Origin: Homarus americanus | Lineage: Eukaryota > Arthropoda > Malacostraca > Decapoda > Nephropidae | Length of the DNA: 64,000 nucleotides | Assembly (NCBI RefSeq): GCF_018991925.1 | Contig: NW_024720773.1 | Location: 1,864,947-1,928,946, forward strand | Reading direction: 5' to 3' | Shown here: piece after piece, positions 46,795 through 58,064 of the stretch | Position numbering within the stretch: position 1 is the stretch's first letter | Layout of the letters: every line of letters begins with the position of its first letter | Position numbers and translations under genes: made by a program | The notes under the pieces: generated by a model | Database searches by the model: none | The model's input: only the letters and a program-made list of their open reading frames with translations | What the model was told of the DNA's origin: nothing

Positions 46795-49109
46795 AAAAGC
46801 AGGGGAGGAGGGAGGAGGAGGAAGACGACGCTTGACCTAGCCACGCAGTTTCATCCTCCAGGCCACACGCGTTGCGGTAATCGCATCCATTAAAACCCAG
46901 AAATGGCTTCCCCGCCGACCACCACTCCCCAGGAGAGAAACCTTCCTTGCCTGACCCAGCCGCCCTAAGCCCAAGAAGACACGACATTCCTTGTTACGAG
47001 AGTTAGAGAAAGCGAACAAGACAGGTTGGATGATGCTACTACATGGTGTGAATGAATCTACGATTCTAACAACAAAGAAGGATGCAGTTAAGATAAAGGA
47101 GCACATGAAGATCACAAAGTCTACAGGTGCTTCTATGATCAAGTATTTTCACAACCAGGTGCTTCTCACACAAGAAAATTACTAGAGCTACTTTGCGCCA
47201 GGCGCGACGAACATGGTGGTGGCGGTGGACACGCCGCCTACAGTTATGAGTGAATGACGTGAACTGTGGAAGTGCTGCAGTGTCACGAAAAGATGGGGAA
47301 TTACATTCAAACTCTTTAATGCTTCCTCTGCGGTTACAGGTTTAAGATGTGGAACAAGATCACCAATATAAACATTGGTGGTGAAGAAGCCAGCTGACTG
47401 CGGTTATGGCGGGGAATTTCTCCATTTTTGAAGCGTGAGATTGCGGAGAAGGACAGTACACCGACGACCAGGTGTTTAACATGGACGAATCTGGTCTTTC
47501 TGGAAAAAGCTACCTTCCAAGACCTTCACAGAAGACTCGTCAGCAAGATTCTGGGCCTGAAGATGCAGAAGGAGTCGCGATCAGTCTCTGTTTACCACCA
47601 ATGCCTCCGTACCTGTAAACCTGCTATCGGTGATCCACACAGCCCGCAAGCCGCGACGCTTATCAAGAACATGGACATGACCAGCTAATGTCCACTGGCT
47701 GACCAAGACGAAGCGCGTGGATGTTCTACACCGTCCCTCTCCAGGTTTGATGACTGTTTCTGTTCCCGATAAAGAAATTCAGAGCAACAGAATGCTATCT
47801 AATATTTTGTTGCTGCTGGACAACGCATTCAGACACTCTCGCCTTACCGTTAGGATCGCCCCAACGTAAAAGTGCAGGTCTTCTTCCTCCCCCGACTACG
47901 CTCTATATTACAGCCCATGACCAAGAGTTAATCTGCAATGTAAAAAGCTGCATTCTCAACAAAAAAATCTAGCTCCTGAAATCCATCATTACACCACCAG
48001 GGAAGAGTTGCGAATCTGAGTGACACCACCACCGATAGCAAGAGCGAAGACGAGGATCAACAGTTGGCAGAGCAAAAATATTCTTTTCAAACAATTCTGA
48101 GAATATTTACATCAAGAAAGCTGTGACCCTCTTGGTGGAGGCATGGGATCAGCTGTTCAGCAACTGTTCGCAGACGCATGGAGACATGTGTTGCAAGGCA
48201 TTCGGGCGAAGGCAGAGTCATCTGACTGTGTTCAGACTGTTACAGTAGCAGTGGACCTTGCTATGAGAGCTGCGCTGAGTGTTAAGAAGCAGTAGGTTTC
48301 TCCCGAAAGACCTTTCACCAACAACGCATGTTCCTGGAGGTGATAAGGATCCGATGACACCGACGAGACAGTAGATGATGATGACGTCAGTGAAGAGGCA
48401 GGTGGTGCGTCATCCCAAGAAGAACACCGCTTATCCCACAGTAATGTTAGGGGTGCCATCGAGTGTGTCGAGAAAATCAAGCTCCTCCTTTCCGACGACC
48501 ATGACACAAACAGGTATGAAATTGTTACTACCCAGCTGTTGCAGACTATGGAGCCCTACTTCAAGGTTTATCACGATAACATAAACACCAGCCGTCAGCA
48601 AAGCATAACAGAGTTCTTCTCCCGTAACCCACCACAGCCAGCCCAAGCCAGTGATAGTGACAGAGGTAGAGACAGTGAAGATGACTGAGGGATTTGTCAG
48701 GGAGGCCCTGACAAGTGTGGATGACAGTGACGGTGACTCACCTGAGGGCCAGTAGCCTGCCCTCTGCCTCGGAAACAACCTCCATCCCCGTACGCCGACC
48801 CATCTCTTCTACTAACGTAAGTGTTCAACCTAACTTTTAGTTTTCCTAACCTCACCTTTATTTTTCCTAACTTAACCTATATTTTTCCTAACCTAACCTC
48901 TTCTATATTACTTGTGTGTGCATACCATCATAAAGTTAAGATAAAATGTTTACTACAACATAGTTGTGTGTCGTCAAAAAGTGGAGTCTGGGGGTCGGCC
49001 CGGTCTCTATTTCAATTAATCCCACATGTTATGTTGTTCACTTTACGCGTTTCTCACTTTCTGCGGTACCCTCTGGGTTATATTAACCGCGTAAAGTGAG
49101 GGTTGACTG
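46795..49109 (+). pseudogene. Dead copy of the Tigger-like transposon
   Basis: Same element as 36677-39384 in opposite orientation. It starts inside the 5' untranslated region (GACGACGCTTGACCTAGCC) and ends at the terminus GGGTTGACTG (49109) followed by TA. The transposase is recognisable in pieces: VNESTILTTKKDAVKIKEHM (46991-47185), FNMDESG-like TWTNLVF near 47480, then the HSDIKG-like and acidic tail near 48350-48740. It carries many frameshifts and stops, no intact catalytic core, and the left terminus is missing. Divergence from the intact copy is obvious by eye. Confidence 0.85.
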
Positions 49110-49691
49110 TATAGACATTGTTCTCAGGGGTATAATTTCCTTAAAACATCTTACATTCCGCTATTCATTTTTAATCCAAGTTAATGTTAATAACCTGACA
49201 TGCCTATTAGCATAAAGACAAAAACATCAAAGGAAATGGGGCAGTTTTACTCTCGAGATGAAGGAATCGTATGCCTGAGATGCACTCATTCTGATTTCGG
49301 TAAAAACAAAACAGGTTTGTTGATATTAGTTCATATGTTGAAACTTGACTGTTTGTGTTAGTCTTCCATGATGATAACCTGATCTCAGTGTCTTATATTT
49401 AATCCTCGGATTATAATTCCACCCGTATCTTTAATCTTCTTAATCTTTTCACCAATTAATCCCAGGATTTAAAAGGCTCTCCTGCGCCCGGGGGAGAGAC
49501 CTCAAAGTGATCAGCGGATTAAACTATTATTATGTTTGCCTGACATATTATCCCACGTGGTTAAGTTGTTTCTGTCACTTTGGAGTGAATTAAGTCAGAA
49601 ACATATATTAGGTCTGTACAATCTAGCTTGTTCACACATTCTTATCTGAACGTCAGTACAGCTATATCAGTGTTACTTCCAAAACTGTGAA
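49110..49691. other. 5' flank of the PHD-OTU-MULE gene
   Basis: No open frame or repeat recognised. It should contain the promoter and terminal repeat of the MULE if one survives, but I could not identify either. Confidence 0.3.
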
Positions 49692-52600
49692 ATGGCTCCC
49701 AGAAAAGTCCGTCGGTATCCTTGTGGTACTTGCAAGAAGAACTGCAAAGAGGAAGACTGGTCTGTCTTTTGTAATCTTAGTCAGTCATGGTTTCATGATC
49801 GCTGCCAAAATTTGACACCTGATCAAATGACGGCCTCACGAGAAATCGAACTGGAATTTCTTTGTACTTCTTGTACATATTTTGGTGGGTCATTCGACTA
49901 TTGCGCATCGCTGACTAGGCTAGGTGCAGCAGCTACCCAAGCCAGTCTATCTAAACTGCGGAGTGCAGCGCAACTCGAAGCCATCATCCTGAGGAATGCA
50001 GAAAGTCCTAAAAGTGCATCCGATGTTATGTGTGAGGCCAGGTCAATAGACACCGTGGCAGCAAGGCTGCTACAGAAGATGGGTGGAGCAGCTGACCGAA
50101 AACCAGTGACCGTATCAGCAGACGGGAACTGTTTGTTCAACGCCTTGTCCGTGGCATCCGTTGGTGATGAGAGTCTTTCTGTGGAGATCAGGGTTAAGAC
50201 TACGGTCGAATTGGTGAATTACCAGGAGTACCATGTTCAACAGCTGACACCTAGTGAAATTCACCTCGTTACTCCAGATTACGAGGAAGCTTGTATAGCC
50301 AGTGCAACCCTGGGTAACTATTCATCAGCATGGACGATCCAAGCTGCAGCAACCGCTATGAACAGACTGATAGATTCCACCAATCCTTCTGTCAATGGTG
50401 TTCTTGACCGGTGCTTCAGTATTCTAAACACCACTTTTAGACCCAGAGTGCATGAAACCCTTTCACCTATCAACATCATGTGGTCAAGGGTAGGAGACAA
50501 CACATCGGCAACTTGGACTCCCAACCATTTCGTTCCACTACTGCCGACAACAACCCCACCAGTACTGGATATATCATCCGAAAGCGAATCTCATGTAAGT
50601 TACATGTCTCAACTTAACTTTCCTTAATGCATACCATACATTTGCTTATTTTATTCAAATTTTTGGATTTAAGTTGTTTTGTGTCCTAATTAACGAATTA
50701 CGTGTATTTTTTGCATTACAGACCAGCTCCAACAGTCCGTACGAAAACCTACCACCGATACCCCTTTCACCAATTGAGGACGACCCCATGTGTGATTATT
50801 ACCGCCAGGAGGGACATGTATCGGACACGTCTTTACCCCAAGAGACACCTAACACATCCAGTCCACGGGAATGCGTCCGCATCCATGTTGACGACCAAGA
50901 TGGCATTTGCGACTTTCCTACACTTTCATCTCCCGGCAAATTTTTTACATTGTGTCAACTTATAGACGTTCTAAAATCTGGCTCTGAACTCGATTGTGTC
51001 CCAATGGGCGTTAAGAACAACGTATATTTCCTCATCTCGAATATCGCGAACGTTGCCAAGCGAAAGATGAAGGGGAGAAGTGATTATGTTGATGACTGTG
51101 GTGTATGGGACAGTTGCAAAGATATCACGGTTAATAGTTACGTTCTGCTAAATAGTGATGGTGGATCGAGGGTAATTTATTTGAAGAACAATGTGTATTG
51201 TACAGAGAGTCGCGTGGGAGGGAAGTCGAAGCGGCTTCCACTAGCTCCACAGCCACACGGACAGAATGTGATGAAGCTTCACCGTTACTACGCCACCCTG
51301 AAAGGTAACGCCTCATTTAAGAAGCGGGTAACATGTGTGTCGGGTGGTGTGTTTGATGGCTTGTCTGTGGTGGAGTACAGTGGTTGTCTATGTGGACACA
51401 ACAGTGTTACATGGTAATGCAAAAACTTCTACCCAGGCGTACGTACAGAGTAATCCTACTGTGGTAGAGAAAATTAGAGAGGAGGTGAAAAGCAAGACAC
51501 CCCACGAGGTGTATCAAACAATGGTTGAAGAAAATTCGTTGGAGGCACCAAGAGACTTTAAACAGATTCGCAATAAGATATACAATGAGTCGAGAAAGGA
51601 CAGACCACAGAGAGCGAATATCGCGGATGATGTGCTGTCCCGTGTTGTCCATGCTAAACGATAATGCAAGTGTTCAAGAGATTGTTCACAAGAAAGGGAA
51701 GCCACCTTGTGTTATTCTATATTCCGAAGAACAGATGGAGGATTTGAAGCGGAATCTTTGTGTTGGTAGTGTTATAGGTGTGGATAGGACATTTAACTTG
51801 GGTGTGTGCTTTGTAACAACAACAGTCTACAAGAACAAATCAGTGCTACATAAGGAGTCAGGTGACTTTCCAATTTTTCTGGGACCAATGTACTTACACT
51901 AGGACGGTGCTTTCGAAACTTACCATTCCTTTTTTGCACACCTGAAAGCAAAACTTGTAGACTCCATTGACTCTATTGAAATATGCATAGGTAGTGATCA
52001 GGAACTGGCCATGATGAAAGCCATTAGGAGTTGTTTTCCAAAGGCAGTGTATATTCTGTGTAGTAAACACATGAAAGACAATGTTTCCAGGCATCTGTGT
52101 GATGTTGTTGGTTGTAACACACACGAGAGACTTGCCATTGTAAATAAGATTTTTGGTGAAGGGGGTTAGCTAGCTGTAATGATTTGCTTAGTTTTGAGGA
52201 AAATTTTTTAGAATTAGAACCCCACATTTAGAACATGTTTTAATAAATTGAAGCCATTATTGTATTCATATGTATGTGAGCCTCACCAGAAAGGCATTTC
52301 TGCAAAGCTCTGGACAAATAATAACTGAATCTGTAAATAATATTTTGAAATTGACTGTGAACTGGAGACCTCATAAACTTCCAGAATTGGTTGAGAAGCT
52401 GTGTAGCGTGAGTAGGCTACAAATGTTAAATTTGCGTAGGGCATTATATGGAAATGGTAATTTTATGTTACTGCCTAAGTACAGAAAGTATGTCCTAAAG
52501 AAAGAGGTTTGGGTAAAAAAGAGTGAAGATGAGAAAGCAAAATATTTACTTGATTTTTTGAGCAGGAAAAAACGTACAGGTTGACAATCCCTTATCCGAA

Positions 52601-53243
52601 ATCCTTGGGACCAGATGCATTTCGGTTATTGGAATTTTTTCGGATTTCAGAATGGTTAGGTTTTTTTTTTTTTTTTGGCAGGGATCAGCCCACCCGGGCA
52701 CAGCAGGTCACTGACTCACATTGGGGCCTGGGGGCTAAAATATAATAATAATAATAATTCATAGGTCTAGGTCATGTTTCTCACTTTTGATCTTTTTTTC
52801 ATTCTTGCATCTCTTTATTATTATTATTATTATTTCATTATTACAGTATTATTGTTATTATTATTGTTATTCTTATTTTATTTTTGTGTATTTTTTATTA
52901 AAAATTCTATTTACTATGAATAATTATTATTATTACTGTATTATCATTATTATTATTATTACCTGTATTATTATAATTATTATTACTATTACATTTTCAC
53001 CCCCCAGGCCCTGATGTGGGTCAGTGACATGTGCCCGGGTGGGCTAATACCCATTAAAAAAATAAATAAATAAATTGCTCCACAAATTTTTTTTCGGTTT
53101 TCGGAATTTCGGATAAAGGGTTGTCAACCTGTATTTCAAATAAGATAGAAGCCACATGTGTTAACTTTACAGTCCCCAATACAAGCCAAGTTGCTAAAAA
53201 ACCCGGTCAAAGAAAACGTAGCCGTAGTGAGCGGGTTAGGTAA
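49692..53243 (+). pseudogene. PHD finger-OTU protease-MULE transposase gene, decayed
   Basis: Exon 1 (49692-50594) encodes a Cys/His zinc finger of PHD type (YPCGTCKKNC, WFHDRC, FLCTSC; residues about 11-61). An OTU cysteine-protease domain follows (residues about 138-285) with Asp144-Gly-Asn-Cys147 (SADGNCLFNAL) and the catalytic His279 (TPNHFVPLL). Donor CAT/GTAAGT at 50594 and acceptor TTTTTGCATTACAG ending at 50721 define a 127-bp phase-0 intron. Exon 2 runs on (EYSGCLCGHN) to a frameshift near 51400, a second near 51640, a MULE-type DDE domain (VIGVDRTFNLG, then FLGPMYLH, stop at 51901 where TGG would be expected, GSDQELAMMKAI, and C-x2-H in ILCSKHM), more breaks near 52165-52270 and a C-terminal part (SVNNILKLTVNW, VEKLCS). 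A MITE interrupts the last codons; the tail RKRSRSERVR ends at TAA 53241-53243. It would encode a Mutator-like transposase fused to a deubiquitinase-like domain; non-functional now. Confidence 0.8.
52577..53131. mobile_element. TIR MITE inserted in the MULE coding sequence
   Basis: The termini are CAGGTTGACAATCCCTTATC and its complement ending at 53131, with TA on both sides. Inside are two LINE 3' tails facing opposite ways (about 52662-52760 minus and 52985-53062 plus) separated by ATT-rich sequence, giving a fold-back. Removing the insert and one TA restores an open frame through the junction. Confidence 0.85.
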
Positions 53244-53478
53244 TTGTACTTGCATGTTAATAGCTGTATTAGTGTATCTTTTTGACAACTGTATTATAAA
53301 TGTGCATTGTATAACATTGATATTTTGAACATGTACTTAACTTTTGTGTAAATAAATGTATTTAACTGTCAACAAAAACGTATTTTCTTTGTTGGTAGAT
53401 TTTTTATTTATCGAGAACAGATTGTGAAGCCTGCACCAGCAACCAATAGCAGCCGGAACCTCGGCTAAATTAGATTAA

Positions 53479-53907
53479 ATTACCCAAATGTATATACATT
53501 TGTACAATGTACCCAAATGTACACAAGTGAAAGTGAAATTACATCATTTGCACCTGCTTTTTTTAAGCCAATTTTTTTTAGCTTATTGACTTAGTGCAAA
53601 AATGAAATCAACCATGGCGAAAAAACATGACACAATCGCTACCAATATACTGGAAATCAAGGGAGACAACTTGAATAGAAAAAATATTTGCTGAGAAACG
53701 ACAACAGTTGTCTCCCCTAGTTACATGGCGGTCAACGTTCTATCGGTACATGCACGCGATCTATTAACTCAGTTTAAATTAAGTTTTCCAATTTTTTGTG
53801 ACTTTGTGACACCAAATACAAGTCGAGAAGTGATTGGCAGTCCGATTTATTCATGTAGGACCATTATTTGACTTCACTGCGGCTACATTTGGGTACATTT
53901 GGGTAAT
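53479..53907. mobile_element. MITE with ATTACCCAAATG termini
   Basis: ATTACCCAAATG at 53479 and CATTTGGGTAAT at 53907 are perfect 12-bp inverted repeats. Both ends also repeat GTACCCAAATGT internally. The core (ACAACAGTTGTCTCCCC, ACATGGCGGTCAACG) is the same dispersed sequence as 46650-46794. Superfamily unknown. Confidence 0.5.
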
Positions 53908-53919
53908 TAGTCGGACCCA

Positions 53920-54224
53920 CCTGGGACTTGAGTCACAATTTTTGTGATGACACATGTTCTCTGACTTTTCCATTTTTTATTCACGGTTTCTGTGCTGGTT
54001 CATATTTATTTACTAAAGTGGTTAATGTTTTAAAGCAAATTCTATTGAAATATGAATGGCAAATGAACAAAAATGAATAGAGGGAATTAAATGAGGTAGG
54101 TTAGGGATAGGTACTTTGAAAATGTATGTTTTATTCCGTAGACTTTATGTACTATTAACCGACCTTTCGGATTATCCGTCGGCCCCTTCCCCCCATATGT
54201 GGTCGGTTAATCGAGGTTTTACTG
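53920..54224 (+). mobile_element. 5'-truncated CAGTAAAACCTC-family element
   Basis: It matches 17505-17735 joined directly to 19344-19413, without the 1.6-kb insert, and ends CGAGGTTTTACTG then TA. It serves as the empty site for the 17738-19341 insertion. Confidence 0.75.
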
Positions 54225-54492
54225 TACTTGGAAATGAACACAATAACACGTACACAACAGTCTCGATTAGGTTTGCGTTTCTGATCGTGAGTTGCACCTT
54301 TCGTTCGTTCTTCTTGCACCTGAATATCACCATGATATCTGCAGTATACCACATATTCTCTACATCATGTAAAGAAATAGGATGAATTGTGATACCATAT
54401 GCTAAACCAATAACGTCACGAGTAACTCCGCTGATTTATGGCACCTTAGATACCATTTCAGCCCCCAGGGGATGGGTCGCCAAATAGGAATA

Positions 54493-55335
54493 CAGTGGTC
54501 CCTCGGTTAACGAATTACCTCCCATAAGGATCTTCAATTCGGTTAAAGAATAAAACTTCGATTAACGAAATCCTTACGAACAACACGTTTTGTTGTGAGC
54601 ATCAGTTGATCAGCTGATGGGCCAGTCTGCCAATTCAGTAATCCGTTCTATGTTTGCATTCGTTTCCAGTGGAGTAAATATCAAGAAAGTTGTGCTCTTT
54701 GATATTTTTGCATTTTTTATATTAAAACTATTAGTCATTTTAAAATTTGGTTAACATATTGATAATATATGCAGTACAGGGAACTAGTTTTTTGTGCGCC
54801 CATCAGCCGCATGACTCACCCTCCAGGCGTCAGTTTGGCTTTGTTGACAGTGGAGTGAACATCGATTTTGTTGGTGTCCTGAATATTTTTGCATTTTTAC
54901 ATTGAAATTATTGGTCATTCTGAAATTTAGTTAACATATTGATAATATACTGTATAGTGCAGTGTTGATTTAATAAAGTAATCTTGAATAACACTTAGTG
55001 AACTTAAAATTTGATTGGTGAAATGACGGCATCAAGCATGGGTCCCCTGAAAGGTGAGTTCTCCTTCATCCCAACTTCTTTCTCATCTCCCTTCTCCACC
55101 ATCCCCACTTCCTTCTTTTCTCCTTTCTCCTCCACCCCACTTCTAATTCTCATCATCATCATCAACCAGGAACCTTCTACATACACACCTCAAAGCAAGT
55201 GTACTTTACTGCATTTTTTTTTACTTTGTATGTACTTTTCTGTAAGCTGGAACCAATTACCCAACATCCCATTGAAACAATGGATTCGGTTAACAAAATT
55301 TTCGGTTAACGAACGACTCTGTGGAGGGACCACCG
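54493..55335. mobile_element. Non-autonomous TIR element (CAGTGGTCCCTCGGTTAACG)
   Basis: The left end CAGTGGTCCCTCGGTTAACG follows TA. The right end GGTTAACGAACGACTC and GGAGGGACCACCG precedes TA. 843 bp. The 109-codon frame inside (55011-55340) is low-complexity Ser/Pro/Phe with no domain. It carries two related copies of TTAACATATTGATAATATA. Pogo/Tigger type by TA flanks; no transposase. Confidence 0.75.
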
Positions 55336-55514
55336 TATAACGTTATTGTGTTTTCATGAAAGGAAGTTATGATGGAATCGCTTTGAACGAAATTTGAAAC
55401 ACTATGATCCGATATTACATTCATTTGCCAAATCCAATTACAATGACATTATGATTCAATGCATTTTGATATTATTTCTACGTCAATTGATGAGGTAATA
55501 CAACGTATCATCTC

Positions 55515-55613
55515 ATGACTGGTGCTGGCAACGGAACATTATCCGATACACACTACGAGACGATGTGGTCAAGTCCTCCCATAGGATTGACAGTCACTAT
55601 GGAAACATCACAG
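55515..55613 (+). CDS. Candidate first coding exon, unidentified gene
   Basis: ATG at 55515, preceded in frame by a stop, opens 33 codons (MTGAGNGTLSDTHYETM, then WSSPPIGLTVTMETSQ). They end at ACATCACAG followed by GTAAAACG, an acceptable splice donor, in phase 0. The composition looks protein-like and the segment is single copy here. No downstream exon was recognised, so this could be chance. Confidence 0.3.
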
Positions 55614-56720
55614 GTAAAACGAGGGGGTGGATATACTAAATATTGACAGGTAGAAACTCTAATAATAAAATTAAAAAGTAAAAAAAAAGATCTCTATCAA
55701 TATTGTTTTCATTTCCTGGAATGTGTTGTCATTGCCTAACATAGTGTTATTATTTAATAGTCATTGGCACTATATGACTATTATACTTATACCTATTACA
55801 GTTACAATGAGGTAAATAAAATGCTAACAATCATTGATTTATAGCTATGCTATTATTCAGAAAGTAACATTTCTCCATGTCTGTCGGTGCAAGTTGTGTT
55901 TTCCAATGAGTCTCGGGTACTATTGTTGGTCATGGATTTCCAGCAGAAAAGCCCACTATTTGACTACCACTGTTATTTTTTCGCTACGTTAATATCAATA
56001 TATTATTGTACTAAAGATGGAGCACAGTGATTCACCATAATTACAACAAATGCCAGAAATAATAACTGGCTACCTCACAGTTACTAGGAAGGCAGACCTA
56101 TCAACATAATGCAGGAATCACAATTAGTGATCAGAAATATTCCTCCATTGTGACACATTGTATCAATTAGGAAAGGGGCCGATAATTTTTGGGGAGAGTG
56201 CACATGTTAAATAAATATATAAAGAACATTAGAATGTGAATGGGGTAAATCTGAGGGAAAATTTTTTATTTATTTTTTTAAATATCAGAGTACAGTATTG
56301 TTACTATGGAACAATGTGATTATTATAGCAGTTTTGAGAGAATATATGGCTTTTAGTTCTGAATATCTATGTCAAAGTTATGAACTGGAACTATTAGTGG
56401 AGGAAGAATTTTGAATCTTTTATCATGAAACATCGAAGTATTCTAAAAGACCGACAGAAAAAACCGAGTCAACCATGCCTCCCTCCACCCCCAATCAAAT
56501 GCATTTCACGTACGTTTTCTTTTTATAAATTCATGTGAAATTACAATATGCACTGCCATAAATTCTTACACCACCATAAGCTCTCACAAATGGTCGTCCA
56601 AGTTTTATATTGTTTCATGTTCATTATTTTATTTTTTACCATATATCCAATAAAAAAGAATTCATTGGACAGAAAGGACAATGATAATTAAATAATTAAG
56701 TTTTATTTTCATAAGTTTTG
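55614..56720. other. Unassigned AT-rich sequence
   Basis: No open frame of note, no TIR or tandem repeat seen. Confidence 0.3.
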
Positions 56721-56728
56721 TAGGAGAA

Positions 56729-57300
56729 TTAAGGAAGCCTGTATGCATTTAGGTAAATATGTACCAAGAAATAGGCCGAGAGAGGGGCTAAAAGAGCCCC
56801 GTCCAGCACCAGGTAGGGTTTAACCTTGGGCCACTGACAAATAATTTTGTTTAACATATTACCAGTTTTGTACTGACCACCACTAAGGTTTATAGAATTC
56901 ATTTCCCTAATCAAACTCCCTTCAATCACAAGTCTTTCTGTGACACATGATGATTTATACACTTCTAAACAGTTTTCCAAATCCATGTGATGATTATTGT
57001 TCCTTCTATGAACGAACAGTGCACTGCTTTAAGATACTGTTCTAATATTATACTTGTGTTGTGTTATTCTAAGTTGTAATGCTTTCCCAGTCTGTCCTAC
57101 ATAATTTCCATTACAATTGCTACATGAAATACAGTAAACACTTCCATTTACTTTCAAGGTGTGGCTGTTCTTAATTAACATACTAGTAATAGTTGAGTCA
57201 TACTTAAAAACAACATCAATGATTAATAATTTAAGGGGCTGAACTAACGAGACAACGATCAACAAACAATGTAGGGTAGCTAGGTTATTGTGCAATGGAC
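56729..57300 (-). pseudogene. Penelope-like element 3' end with GIY-YIG endonuclease
   Basis: The frame 57295-57029 ends in NGSVYCISCSNCNGNYVGQT then GKALQLRITQHKYNIRT: a GIY-YIG nuclease of the Penelope type (VYCISC, YVGQT, the Arg in LQLRITQH) with the Cys pair that marks Penelope-like elements. After one frameshift near 57030 it continues in 56986-56729: MDLENCLEVYKSSCVTERL, VIEGSLIREMNSINLSGGQ, matching the usual C-terminal helical part with its Glu (IEGSLI). The reverse transcriptase that should precede it (higher coordinates) is missing, so the copy is 5'-truncated. Confidence 0.85.
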
Positions 57301-58060
57301 AATGTGTTACAGTTCTTCAATAAATAAAGGGTCATATATGCAAACATCTCAAAAACATAGCAGAAAAAAATGACAAGCATGTGTGTTGATCATTGTCTTA
57401 AAAGGGGTAAAAGAATCCCTTTATTGTACTCACACTAGACAAGTCCCTACATTTAAGAATATTTTGACTACCTTATCGCAACGAACTTGTCCCATTAGTT
57501 GAGTCTCTTAAATCCTGCCCACATTTCCATTGTGGATCTAGTTGAAATATTAAAACAAATAAACTTTGAATTTTGTGAATCGGAAGTTTGAAACCGACAA
57601 GAAGCACTACGTAAAGTGTGATATGTGTAATGAATGGCTGCACAATAATGGTATATTATGGGACTTGTATAAAAAAAAAAAAAAAAGATTATCTTTCCTT
57701 GTAACTGGAAAAAATGGCCTCATATTTAAATCCTGACCGTTAATATCATTGTTCACCTCGGCCCACATCCTATGTGGGCCGAAGTCACCACTGTAACCGG
57801 GCCGAAGTCACCAAGGGCCGACTTCAATGGCACCCTAGAGTGTTGACAGTGACGGAGACACAAGGTACTGCCCGGGAGACTGTCCTTCACTACTACTGTA
57901 AAGTGACAGTGACACAAGTTGTTGGCAACACTATAGTACACTGCATCATACTAACAAGACAGGGACCAACTATGACACACCAACACGTCACTGTACTCTA
58001 TATGTAATAAATTATTTCTCTTCATTCTTTATTTTCAACCTTTGGGCTGATACAACTGTT
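57301..58060. other. Unassigned sequence
   Basis: 57767-57830 contains a short imperfect repeat (GGGCCGAAGTCACCA twice). A 77-codon frame (57774-58007) has no motif. Nothing else identified. Confidence 0.3.
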
Positions 58061-58064
58061 TCAA

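Noticed and set aside
55011..55340. 109-codon Ser/Pro/Phe-rich frame
   Set aside because: Lies across a TIR element and its right terminus; low complexity, no domain.
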